Below, piece after piece: positions 49,803 to 58,330 of a DNA stretch of 64,000 nucleotides. The DNA is from an uncultured Chloroflexota bacterium. GTDB taxonomy: Bacteria; Chloroflexota; Anaerolineae; Anaerolineales; Anaerolineaceae. Numbering within the stretch: the first letter of the stretch is position 1; every line of letters starts with the position of its first letter. The notes below the pieces were generated by a model. It ran no database searches and was not told the origin of the DNA. It worked only from the letters and a program-made list of their open reading frames with translations. The translations under genes and the position numbers were made by a program. The stretch covers positions 1 to 64,000 of the forward strand of contig CADACE010000019.1 in NCBI GenBank assembly GCA_902786265.1. Direction: 5' to 3'.

Positions 49803-51158
49803 TCAATTCTCAACCGGCAGATTTTTGATCCAGTCAGAAAATCCCTCTGTTCTCATCGTAAAGGAAACTACAAACTGGTCATCTTTCGTCCCGACCACTT
49901 TGGCATACATGTCAATATCCGCCCTCAGCATAATGTTATCATTCTTTTTGAGAACAGACTCTGTACACAGCAGGGCAAAATGCTGATTCGCGGAAACCGC
50001 TGCAACCGTTCCCAGATGAGGCATGTCCGTCACATGTTTACCATCCAACAGAAAAAAATTAATCTTCTTCTCAGGAGACAATTTTTTCCATTCAACAGAT
50101 TGCATGGATATGTTCTCTAATTCCAATTTTCCGATTCCGCTGATATCATAAACGATCAGCGGCTCAGTTGCGCCTTTGAACAGGATGCTGTTTTGCGCGA
50201 GAATGTGCAGATCATCCCCAATCAAAGCTTTTGTATCTTCAGAAATAAAAATCTGTCCGCCGATCGTAAGGCTTTCGATCCTGCCGGCAAGGTTTACCGT
50301 ATATCCTATCACACCGTATTTCATTTTCTGACGGGAACCGATATTGCCGACAACCGCCTTTCCCGAATGGATACCGATCCCCATCTCCATCACCTGATGG
50401 GGGCAGTCTTTGCGAAGGTACCTTTCATTGCATTCATGAAGAACATTCTGCATTTTTACCGCACAAGCCACGGCATGGGCAGCATGGTCCGGATCATCTT
50501 TCGGAGCGCCAAAAACCACAAATATTCCGTCACCCAGAAACTCCAGAACCGTACCTCCGCTCCGTTCAATGACCGAAACCATTCTTTCGAAATAATAGTT
50601 CAGTGTTTTAACCATCAGGTCAGGAGAAAGGTCCGCGCTCATCGCGGTGAAACCTCGCAGATCACTCATCAGGATGGTCACATCTTTTGATTCACCGCCC
50701 TGTTTTTCCCCCGCAGGATCGTTCAGGACAAAATCAGCGATCTGAGGGGATGTATATCGTTCAAACGCGGCATTGATCTTGGTCAGTTGGGTCATATCGC
50801 TGATGACAACTACAAACTCCCCGTCATTCTCTTCTACGTAAATAATACTGACCCAAAGTTTAGAAGCCTTCTTTTCATTATTTACATAATCCACCAATGC
50901 CTGCTGCGTCTTCTGTCTGCTGAGCACCGCGTCAAGAAAAAGCTGTACCAAAGCATCATTGCGTTTTATAACGGGAATGACTTCCCAAATCTTTAGTTGT
51001 CCGATAGATTCGGGCGTTATACCAAACAACGCAGCCGCGGCTGAATTCAGATATTTCAAAACACCGTTTTTCTGGGTAATGCAGACCGCATTATCCATAT
51101 TTTGAAAGATGAAATCCAAAGTATTCTCATCTAATAAAATATCTAAATCATCAGTCAC
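49803..51158 (-). CDS. PAS-domain class III nucleotidyl cyclase
   Basis: The protein has 451 residues and a GTG start with GGAG upstream. A PAS domain (about 12-125: FIFQNMDNAVCITQKNGVLKYLNSAA) is followed by a class III cyclase domain (about 155-330). Metal sites are VTILMSDLRGFTAMS and LEFLGDGIFVVFG. The transition-state Asn and Arg are in YTVNLAGRIES. The residue before TVN, which is usually Asp or Thr and selects the base, is Tyr here, so substrate specificity is open. The C-terminal 110 residues (KLSPEKKINFFLLDGKHVTDMP) form an added beta-rich domain, perhaps PilZ-like. No membrane helix is present. Confidence 0.88.
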   Translation of the reverse strand: MTDDLDILLDENTLDFIFQNMDNAVCITQKNGVLKYLNSAAAALFGITPESIGQLKIWEVIPVIKRNDALVQLFLDAVLSRQKTQQALVDYVNNEKKASKLWVSIIYVEENDGEFVVVISDMTQLTKINAAFERYTSPQIADFVLNDPAGEKQGGESKDVTILMSDLRGFTAMSADLSPDLMVKTLNYYFERMVSVIERSGGTVLEFLGDGIFVVFGAPKDDPDHAAHAVACAVKMQNVLHECNERYLRKDCPHQVMEMGIGIHSGKAVVGNIGSRQKMKYGVIGYTVNLAGRIESLTIGGQIFISEDTKALIGDDLHILAQNSILFKGATEPLIVYDISGIGKLELENISMQSVEWKKLSPEKKINFFLLDGKHVTDMPHLGTVAAVSANQHFALLCTESVLKKNDNIMLRADIDMYAKVVGTKDDQFVVSFTMRTEGFSDWIKNLPVEN

Positions 51159-51178
51159 AGTCTGTCTCCGTCACGAAA

Positions 51179-51970
51179 TTATCCCCTATGTTCTTTGTAC
51201 CGCAGCAGTGCGGCGATATCCTCCAACAGCGGCGCGCCATGATATTCGGGACGGGTGTATTCAATTACCCACACAGCATCCGGCGTGGTTTCCGCGATAA
51301 ACGGAAGCAGTTCCTCAAAGTCGATCATACCGTTATAAATCCGGTCATGCAAATCGTTCATACCGTCATTGTTATGGAAGTGATACCCCCTGATATGATC
51401 TTTCAGCTCTGTGATCACCCTGAAAAGGTCCCAGGAATTGGCATTTGCGTGCCCGATATCGATCAGCACATCGAGATTTTTCTTTCTGCACAGTTCCGTA
51501 AATTCTTTTTGGTTCAGCAGCTTGTTCCGCTTAATATCTGTGCCCGAGTTTTCCACAAGGATCCTGGTACCCGGAAACATTGAGCGCATTTCCTCAAGGT
51601 TTTCCAGAGAAATGCGGAGCATTTCATCTTTTTTATCATATGGCACGCGGCAGTTATTCAGATGATAAACCATATCCGCCGGATGCAGGATCTCCGCAAA
51701 TTTCTTCGTCAGTAAAATGTGGTACATTCCTTTCTCATATGCCCGGCTGCCTTTTGGTGCGGAATGCTCTACACCCCATACCGGCTCATGAAAAAACAGG
51801 CGGCCTCCGGTAAATAAAGGAAGGTTCGTTTCCAAATTCCTCTCAAAAGCAGCAAGATCAAACATGGGCAATAACTCAAAACCCACATCTGAGCCAAACC
51901 TGTCTTTGTATATTTGTGCTTCTTCCAGTCGACAGCGGGGAAGAACACAGGTATCGATCAATAATTCCAT
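51179..51970 (-). CDS. Sugar phosphate isomerase/epimerase-like TIM-barrel protein
   Basis: With the ATG at 51970 the protein has 263 residues. It has the xylose-isomerase-like TIM-barrel pattern: MELLIDTCVLPRC start, FHEPVWG, RILVENSGTD (metal Glu), VLIDIGHANANSWDL (metal Asp and His), YHFHNNDGMNDLHDRI (metal His and Asp) and VWVIEYTRPE (metal Glu). These fit a divalent-metal isomerase, epimerase or AP-endonuclease-like fold. The substrate is unknown. The frame stays open 15 codons upstream but without a Shine-Dalgarno site. It ends 20 bases from the cyclase start on the same strand, so the two may share a transcript. Confidence 0.82.
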   Translation of the reverse strand: MELLIDTCVLPRCRLEEAQIYKDRFGSDVGFELLPMFDLAAFERNLETNLPLFTGGRLFFHEPVWGVEHSAPKGSRAYEKGMYHILLTKKFAEILHPADMVYHLNNCRVPYDKKDEMLRISLENLEEMRSMFPGTRILVENSGTDIKRNKLLNQKEFTELCRKKNLDVLIDIGHANANSWDLFRVITELKDHIRGYHFHNNDGMNDLHDRIYNGMIDFEELLPFIAETTPDAVWVIEYTRPEYHGAPLLEDIAALLRYKEHRG

Positions 51971-52079
51971 TTTAAACCTGATGCTTACTGTAAAGAAAGG
52001 AACTCCCGGGAACAAAGCATTTCATCGTATGATTCCGGTACATTTTTGTGCCGGATCCATACCATTCCCGGATAAAGAA

Positions 52080-52104
52080 AGGTGATTTGAGATCAAAATC
52101 ACCT
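52080..52104. other. Perfect hairpin in the divergent region before typA
   Basis: AGGTGATTT (52080-52088) pairs with AAATCACCT (52096-52104), with a short loop. No T run follows. It may be an operator or a processed structure. The rest of 51971-52414 holds no supported gene. Confidence 0.45.
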
Positions 52105-52414
52105 GATTCTCATTTACATTATATGTCATTATATATTATTTTTTTGAATCGAAATCGGAGTCTTTGGACTGTTTTGAGAGAAAAAATAAATTTATACGCA
52201 AGTTTTCACCAAAAACATGACAAAAGTATCATAAAAACATGATTTATTTCAGAAAATCAGGGGAAAATTCGATATAATCCATTTGTTTAATAATGCAGTC
52301 ATGACGAATATGGGTTTTCCTCTATTCGTTCAAATTCATTTGAAAATCAATGATATCAGCCGCATTACGGCCGTCTTAACAAGAAGTAACCATAAACAAA
52401 AAGATTGGAAAACC

Positions 52415-54271
52415 ATGCTCAAGGAAAGAAAAGATATTCGTAACGTTGCCATCATCGCTCACGTAGACCATGGCAAGACAACTCTGGTGGATCAGCTGCT
52501 TCGTCAGGCAAAAGTATTCCGCGAAAACCAACAGGTGACCGAACGTGTAATGGACTCAAATGATCTGGAACGGGAACGCGGGATCACGATCCTTTCCAAA
52601 AATACAGCCATTACCATCCCCGATCCCAAAACCGGAGAACTGGTAAAGATCAACATTGTAGATACACCGGGGCATGCCGATTTTGGCGGTGAAGTCGAAC
52701 GTGTGATGAACATGGTCGATGGTGCGCTGCTGCTGGTTGACGCCGCGGAAGGTCCGATGGCACAAACCCGCTTTGTTTTGAAAAAAGCACTCGCGATGGG
52801 GCACAAAGTCATTGTCGTCATCAACAAAATGGACCGCCGCGACGCAGATCCGGATGCCACACTGAATAAGACTTTTGACCTGTTTGTTGAATTAGGCGCA
52901 ACCGATGAACAATGCGACTTTCCGATCGTTTACGCCAATGGCATAGAAGGACGCGCAGGCCTGACCACTGATCTCGGCCCGAATCTGCAGCCTCTGTTTG
53001 ATGTCATTCTGGAAAACATCAAAGGGCCGGAAGTAGACCCGGACGAACCCTTCCAGATGCTGGTCACCAATATCGCTTACGATGATTACCGCGGACTTTC
53101 CGCCATCGGACGCATCAACCGCGGGAAAGTTCATGTGGGAGATACCCTGACCCGCCTGATCCCGGACGGCACCGTTGAAAGGACACAGGCACGCTACCTT
53201 TATACCTATAACGGTTTGAACAAGGTGGAAACCGCTGAAGTATCTGCCGGCGACATTATCGTCATGGCAGGTCTGGAAGGCATTTCGATCGGAGACACAC
53301 TCACGGATCCGGAACACCAGGATGCTTTACCGGCGATTTATGTTGAAGAACCGACAGTTAAGATGACCTTTGGTGTCAACACATCTCCTTTTGCCGGCAC
53401 TGAAGGGAAATACGGAACCTCCCGGAATTTACGGAAGCGCCTCTATGATGAATTGCGCAATAACGTCGCCTTACGTGTGGAAGACACCGAAAGCTCTGAC
53501 TGCTTTGTCGTCTCCGGACGCGGGGAACTTCATCTGGCGATCCTTATTGAAACGATGCGCCGTGAAGGGTACGAGTTCCAGGTTTCCCGACCGGAAGTGA
53601 TCTTCCTCAAAGGCGCTGACGGAGAAACGCTCGAGCCTTTCGAAGAAGTAGATATCGACACCAGCCCGGATACCGTCGGCACCGTGGTCGAAATGCTCGG
53701 CGCGCGCAAAGGGCGTATGCAGAACATGGTAGACAACAATGACGGTTCCACTCACCTGAGTTATGTTGTTCCTACCCGCGGACTTTTAGGCTTCCGTTAC
53801 CAGTTCATGACAGCAACGCATGGAATGGGCGTTTTAAATGAAAACTTCCTTGAATACGCGCCTTATGCCGGTCCGATCTCCGGACGTATCACCAACTCCA
53901 TCGTCGCCTGGGAAAACGGAACCACATCCACTTATGGGCTGAAAAATGCAGAAGAACGCGGTATGCTCTTTATCGGTCCGGGTGTTGAAGTTTATGAGGG
54001 AATGGTCGTCGGTGAATCTCTGCGTGACAGCGACCTTGCTGTTAACGTCTGCAAGAAGAAACACCTGACCAATATGCGCCAGTCAAACAAAGATATTGAG
54101 GTCCGTTTGAACGGCATCCGTCAGATGAGCCTGGATGAAGCCATCGAATATCTTGCCGAAGATGAACTGCTGGAAGTTACACCGAAGAATTTCCGCATAC
54201 GCAAGAAGATCCTTGATACGGAAGAACGCGGTAAAGTTCAGCACAAGACCAAGATGGAAATGGCTTCCTAA
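52415..54271 (+). CDS. typA: Translational GTPase TypA/BipA
   Basis: With the ATG at 52415 the protein has 618 residues, starting [24 protein letters not shown] motifs: G1 AHVDHGKT, G2 RGITI, G3 [12 protein letters not shown]4 VINKMDR. The later EF-G-like domains include [22 protein letters not shown] and [20 protein letters not shown]. The BipA C-terminal domain has [18 protein letters not shown]. TypA binds the ribosome and aids 50S assembly and growth under stress or cold. An in-frame ATG 44 codons earlier (52283) gives a non-conserved extension and is rejected as start. Ribosome-binding signal is weak (GATTGGAAA). Confidence 0.96.
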   Translation: MLKERKDIRNVAIIAHVDHGKTTLVDQLLRQAKVFRENQQVTERVMDSNDLERERGITILSKNTAITIPDPKTGELVKINIVDTPGHADFGGEVERVMNMVDGALLLVDAAEGPMAQTRFVLKKALAMGHKVIVVINKMDRRDADPDATLNKTFDLFVELGATDEQCDFPIVYANGIEGRAGLTTDLGPNLQPLFDVILENIKGPEVDPDEPFQMLVTNIAYDDYRGLSAIGRINRGKVHVGDTLTRLIPDGTVERTQARYLYTYNGLNKVETAEVSAGDIIVMAGLEGISIGDTLTDPEHQDALPAIYVEEPTVKMTFGVNTSPFAGTEGKYGTSRNLRKRLYDELRNNVALRVEDTESSDCFVVSGRGELHLAILIETMRREGYEFQVSRPEVIFLKGADGETLEPFEEVDIDTSPDTVGTVVEMLGARKGRMQNMVDNNDGSTHLSYVVPTRGLLGFRYQFMTATHGMGVLNENFLEYAPYAGPISGRITNSIVAWENGTTSTYGLKNAEERGMLFIGPGVEVYEGMVVGESLRDSDLAVNVCKKKHLTNMRQSNKDIEVRLNGIRQMSLDEAIEYLAEDELLEVTPKNFRIRKKILDTEERGKVQHKTKMEMAS

Positions 54272-54288
54272 ACAGGGAACAGAATACG

Positions 54289-54328
54289 GGGCCGGCGATC
54301 ATATTCATGAAAGCCGGTCTTTTTTTTA
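54289..54328 (+). terminator. typA terminator
   Basis: The stem GGCCGGC/GCCGGTC (one wobble pair) is followed by eight T, 20 bases after the stop. The convergent neighbour stops at 54329. Confidence 0.85.
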
Positions 54329-55042
54329 TCAGTCCTCATTTAATACGCGGATATAAACATCGCACGGCGGGAGTGCCTGGTTGTTCAGGTCGTAAACCGT
54401 AAGGCGAAGCACATAATCCCCGTTTGCGAATTGTGTCGTAGCCCATAAGCCCAGCGGACCTTCGATCACAGGGAGATTTCCTGCTGAAAGCGTCTGCCAG
54501 TTCACCTGGTCATTAACAGGGGAAAAAGCCCAGTCATAAAATGCCATATCCTGAACATTCACCGTTGCCTCAAGCGTGTAATTACCGTCAATTACGTCAC
54601 CGGAAACGGGCGACAGCCATTCCAGCTGGTTTGCAATACATCCGGAGGAAAGCACGGAAACAGATGAAACCGTCTCACCCGGAGCAGCACCCTGAGGGGT
54701 AGAAATTACAACCAGACCACTGTCAGATGTATTTGGGTTTTGGATCATCGTTTCTTCCTCAGCGCTCATTGTCGGGGTCGGGGTCAGCATGACCAGCGGC
54801 CATTCAGGGATAACAAAAGTCACCAGGACGAATTCCGCGCCTATCAAAAGCAGAAGAAGAACAAAAATCGCCAGTGCGGAGTTCAGCCTTCGCTGCGCAT
54901 CTTCCCGTTCCAGACCAAATATCGTGGCATAACGTTCCCGCCATGCACCGATCAGCCGAACGAGATAGATCAACGCAAGAACACCCAGAACGGCATAGAT
55001 CCATATTTGGTAATCAACAAGAAAATGGAATAATTCAAGCAT
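54329..55042 (-). CDS. Membrane protein with two helices and an Ig-like outer domain
   Basis: The 237-residue protein has two membrane helices (about 10-32 and 56-80) with a charged cytoplasmic loop between (RERYATIFGLEREDAQRRL). A Thr/Pro linker (MLTPTPTMSAEE) leads to an outer domain (about 135-237): NQLEWLSPVSGDVIDGNYTLEATV, WAFSPVNDQVNW, NGDYVLRLTVYD. The last part resembles Ig-like or fibronectin-like sandwiches of wall and lipoproteins. Two Cys (GCIANQ and PPCDVY) could form a disulfide. AAAGGA precedes the ATG. No family is recognised. Confidence 0.7.
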   Translation of the reverse strand: MLELFHFLVDYQIWIYAVLGVLALIYLVRLIGAWRERYATIFGLEREDAQRRLNSALAIFVLLLLLIGAEFVLVTFVIPEWPLVMLTPTPTMSAEEETMIQNPNTSDSGLVVISTPQGAAPGETVSSVSVLSSGCIANQLEWLSPVSGDVIDGNYTLEATVNVQDMAFYDWAFSPVNDQVNWQTLSAGNLPVIEGPLGLWATTQFANGDYVLRLTVYDLNNQALPPCDVYIRVLNED

Positions 55043-55083
55043 GGCTTATTCCTTTGACATTTCTTCCTGCACGTCAACAGCTG

Positions 55084-55764
55084 TCAGTAAAGTTTGATAC
55101 CCGTCTTTTTATGTACAGCTTTCAGCAAAACGGCTCCGCGGGAATAAATACGGACCCACATCGGGGATTCCTTTCCGAAAACCTCTGCAGATCGGACAGA
55201 CGCACGCAGCTCCTCCGCGTTATGAAAATCCGGTAATTGAAGCCCCATCGCTCCAAGCTCCTGAACGCCATGCGCATCCGATCCGGCGGTACCGCATAAT
55301 CCGTGGTCTTTGGCGAATTTCATGGCGGAGCGGTTCATTTCAGGTATATTCCGCGCATTGGCAATTTCGATCGCATCCAGATAAGGGAGATATTTTTCCA
55401 TCTCCGCTTCCGTCCATCCGTGCCGCATCGAAGCATACGGATGGGAAAGCGAAATAAATGCATCCTGATCCTTCAGCCGTTTAAATGCCTCAACCGGTTC
55501 GATCCCTTTCGGCAGTTCTTCTTTGACAAAAATCGCCAGAATTTCACCCGAAGAAGTCAGGATCTCTTCCCCGACAATGACAAAATCCGGATAAGCCTTT
55601 TGCAGCTCCAACGCACCGGAAATCGTATTATGGTCTGTCAGGATCAGTTTTCCCAAACCCTTTTTTTTCGCTTCTGCAATCAAATTCTCGCCTTTTGAAA
55701 GTGAATCCTTCGAGGCAATGCTGTGGACATGGAAATCTGCTTTAATCAATCCGGTCATAAGCAT
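55084..55764 (-). CDS. PHP-domain phosphoesterase
   Basis: The 226-residue protein begins with the PHP metal motif ADFHVHSIASKDS, followed by ILTDHNTISGALE, VGEEILTSSGEI, ISLSHPYASM and GTAGSDAHGVQELG, together giving the His/Asp/Glu ligands of a trinuclear metal site. Related enzymes hydrolyse nucleoside or sugar phosphates. The substrate is not clear. Two ATG codons (55764 and 55758) are possible starts. It lies 41 bases upstream of the gene at 55042 on the same strand, so they may form an operon. Confidence 0.88.
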   Translation of the reverse strand: MLMTGLIKADFHVHSIASKDSLSKGENLIAEAKKKGLGKLILTDHNTISGALELQKAYPDFVIVGEEILTSSGEILAIFVKEELPKGIEPVEAFKRLKDQDAFISLSHPYASMRHGWTEAEMEKYLPYLDAIEIANARNIPEMNRSAMKFAKDHGLCGTAGSDAHGVQELGAMGLQLPDFHNAEELRASVRSAEVFGKESPMWVRIYSRGAVLLKAVHKKTGIKLY

Positions 55765-55862
55765 CTATTATAAACGATTCCCTTAAATACGAATAGAAAA
55801 CATAAGAATGCAGTTGTTCATTACACAAATGCAAACGGTGTATTTTGCTGTTTTGAACCCGG

Positions 55863-57590
55863 TTACTGAACTTTTTTATAAACGGAGGAAAGTCTGCCGC
55901 CATATGAGGCTACATGATAGATCTCCTCATAACCGTCGATTGACGGTGCCGCCTCATCCTCGTAAATGCCGTTGCCGCTTTTCAGCACGATCAGGTAATC
56001 TGTATCGACAGAGGGAACACTGAGCAGCTGCTGCTGTTCTTCCGGCAGCATAAAGTAATTATCAAGAATAAACCCTCTTGTCCGGCTGTAATAACCGTTG
56101 ACTGTTTTCCATTCCCGGTCATAATCATTGAGCCAGTCCATGCACTGGTAGACAGACAAGCCCCAATAATCACCTTCATATTGATCGGTAAGGTGCTGTC
56201 CTATCGGATTAAAAGCGGCATATTGAGCCGGATGATTGATGACAAGCAGTATAAGGTTATAGAGAACGGATGCAGTAAGCAGCCCTCCACTGCAATACAC
56301 GGGGAACCGCTTTGGCAGTTCATCCAACTTTGACAGCGCATAGACAGCAAACATGACCAGCATCGGGTAAATATAATAGGCATGACGCCAGCCGTTATAA
56401 ACCGTCGGATGCTTCAAATGTTTATACAGGAATGTTCCAAGCACGATCAGAAACATCATCAGCAGCATTTGATTTTTTACGGAGAATTCAATATTCCTGA
56501 GGGATCGAATTCGGGATAAAGAGGTCACGAGAAAAATAAAGATCCCCAGACAGGCAAAAAGCAGATATACAAGAGGCACCGTCATACCGATCCATCTGAA
56601 CCAGTAATCCCATGGAACCTGATCCTTCCAAAGGTATTTTCCTTCAAACAAAACGACACCGTCCCAGGCGTTATAATCTGAAAAAGTAGTTACATACCCC
56701 AGTGAAAATTGCAGCGGATTCGTCCAGGAAGCCGGCGTGATCAGCAGCCAGACAGGATATGACATGCAAATCAGAAGGATGATTTTCACAGGGAATTTCT
56801 CATGCCGGATGACATTTTTTACCAAAATGAAAAGGATCAGAAAAGCAGGAATGATCGCTGCCGCCATTCGGGAACTGACTGTAAAAGCCGTGGCAACAGC
56901 AAATAAGACGCCCCATTTTGTCTGATAGGATGACAACAGAATTCGTTCCGCGTAAAACAGCGTAATGGTACAAAGTGAAGAAAACATCAGGTCTTTGATG
57001 TTCAGAAAAGATTCCGCAAAAAATCTGCCAAAACTGAATATCATCAAAACGCCCGCAATCGCCAAAAGCTCCGATCCGAACATATCCTTGACCATCCTGT
57101 AAAAGCAGAACAGGGAAAAGACAAAGATAAAATAGCAGTACAAATGCCGCATATGAAAAATTGTCCTGACCGGCATTTGTTCATGCGTGATCACCTGGTA
57201 TACATCTTCCGCAAAAACAAGAGGCAGCTGAACAGCTACACCATAATATTTTGAGCCTTCGGATTCCCACTCCTCCGATCCATAATGCACCAAAGCCCCT
57301 CTGTCAAAAAAAGTTCTGTTCAGCCATCGATACGCGATCACGGCATGCCGGCGCTGCATCGGTTCATCCATTCCGATTCCGTAATCACGATACACCAGAA
57401 ATCCGATACAGATAAACGCGGCAAATAACAGAAAAGCGAAATATTTATAAATCTTTGGATGAGCACGGGTAAGTAAGGTATTCAATTTCCGAAAAACTCC
57501 CTGATAATCATTCAGAATATCGACAGAGATCGCACAGCATTTATGCACATAATGAGGTCTTCTGCACCGTCCGCAAAAACAACATGGCAC
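55863..57590 (-). CDS. GT-C-like (PMT/GT39-type) membrane glycosyltransferase
   Basis: The frame encodes up to 575 residues with about ten or eleven membrane helices. The first outer loop holds RDYGIGMDEPMQRRHAVIAYRW, with the Asp-Glu pair typical of dolichyl- or polyprenyl-phosphate-mannose transferases. NIKDLMFSS and KHLKHPTVYNGWRHAYYIYPML are further PMT-like segments. A C-terminal soluble domain of about 120 residues follows (YQCMDWLNDYDREWKTVNGYY). It probably moves a sugar from a lipid carrier to a surface polymer or protein. The Cys-rich first 35 residues are doubtful; starts at 57590 (GTG), 57548 (GTG) and 57485 (TTG) are all possible. Confidence 0.78.
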   Translation of the reverse strand: MPCCFCGRCRRPHYVHKCCAISVDILNDYQGVFRKLNTLLTRAHPKIYKYFAFLLFAAFICIGFLVYRDYGIGMDEPMQRRHAVIAYRWLNRTFFDRGALVHYGSEEWESEGSKYYGVAVQLPLVFAEDVYQVITHEQMPVRTIFHMRHLYCYFIFVFSLFCFYRMVKDMFGSELLAIAGVLMIFSFGRFFAESFLNIKDLMFSSLCTITLFYAERILLSSYQTKWGVLFAVATAFTVSSRMAAAIIPAFLILFILVKNVIRHEKFPVKIILLICMSYPVWLLITPASWTNPLQFSLGYVTTFSDYNAWDGVVLFEGKYLWKDQVPWDYWFRWIGMTVPLVYLLFACLGIFIFLVTSLSRIRSLRNIEFSVKNQMLLMMFLIVLGTFLYKHLKHPTVYNGWRHAYYIYPMLVMFAVYALSKLDELPKRFPVYCSGGLLTASVLYNLILLVINHPAQYAAFNPIGQHLTDQYEGDYWGLSVYQCMDWLNDYDREWKTVNGYYSRTRGFILDNYFMLPEEQQQLLSVPSVDTDYLIVLKSGNGIYEDEAAPSIDGYEEIYHVASYGGRLSSVYKKVQ

Positions 57591-57615
57591 AGAAAATATT
57601 TATAGCATTTGCTGC

Positions 57616-58140
57616 TTATTTTACAACAGAACAGACGAGGGACCACATATCACCGGGGCAGAGCTGATACACACAGGCATAATCATCAATCAGACATACA
57701 TAAGGCGTTCCGGACGTTTTTGATTGGGAGCATTGCTTTTTATCAAATTTGACTCCCATCAGCGCATATCCGATTTCAGCGAATTCACGTGAAATATCTT
57801 TGGTGTCTTTATTGCAGGATTTATAATCCGGAAAGGGTGTTGAGATCTGCAGCAGCGCCAGTTTATTGTCCCTGAAATCAGCACTGAGGAACAGTTCTAC
57901 ACCTTTGATTTTGGTGTAATCCAAAAGATAACGGTTATTATCACTGATTTTTTCAAACATCGGAGCGTTACGCTTTACAGTCTGCTTCGTTTTGCCCCTG
58001 TAATAATTCCACAAGCCATCCCCGGAAGATTCAAGCGAACCGGCGGCAGGATATGTCCGTTGGGCGGAAATGCTTTCGGACACAGAAAAAACAAGACAGA
58101 TCAAAAGGAAGAAAAGAAGGGATCTCGTTTTATTCATCAT
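57616..58140 (-). CDS. Secreted protein of unknown function
   Basis: With the ATG at 58140 (AAAGGA upstream; a second ATG follows directly) this is a 174-residue protein with a signal peptide ending near SISAQ. The mature part of about 145 residues has six Cys (SCNKD, KQCSQ, YVCLIDDYACVYQLCPG, LVCSVV), suggesting several disulfides. No family is recognised. It is 26 bases upstream of the GT-C-like gene on the same strand. Confidence 0.65.
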   Translation of the reverse strand: MMNKTRSLLFFLLICLVFSVSESISAQRTYPAAGSLESSGDGLWNYYRGKTKQTVKRNAPMFEKISDNNRYLLDYTKIKGVELFLSADFRDNKLALLQISTPFPDYKSCNKDTKDISREFAEIGYALMGVKFDKKQCSQSKTSGTPYVCLIDDYACVYQLCPGDMWSLVCSVVK

Positions 58141-58330
58141 GGTGGTCCTTTCACTACACAGAGTAACCGACGCTTTAATTATAACAGTAAGAAGAGCTTC
58201 ATACAGTTTTTCGTAAGCCCAATCCAAACAGACCGGATTAAAGCGGAAACGGCTCATTTATGGTATGATTATATAAGGAAAATTATTGGCATTATGATGG
58301 TATTTAAGTGCATTTTATAACGGGATCAAA

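Noticed and set aside
52283..52414. N-terminal extension of TypA
   Set aside because: The extra 44 residues are not part of the family, which starts shortly before the [16 protein letters not shown] motif. The ATG at 52415 fits.
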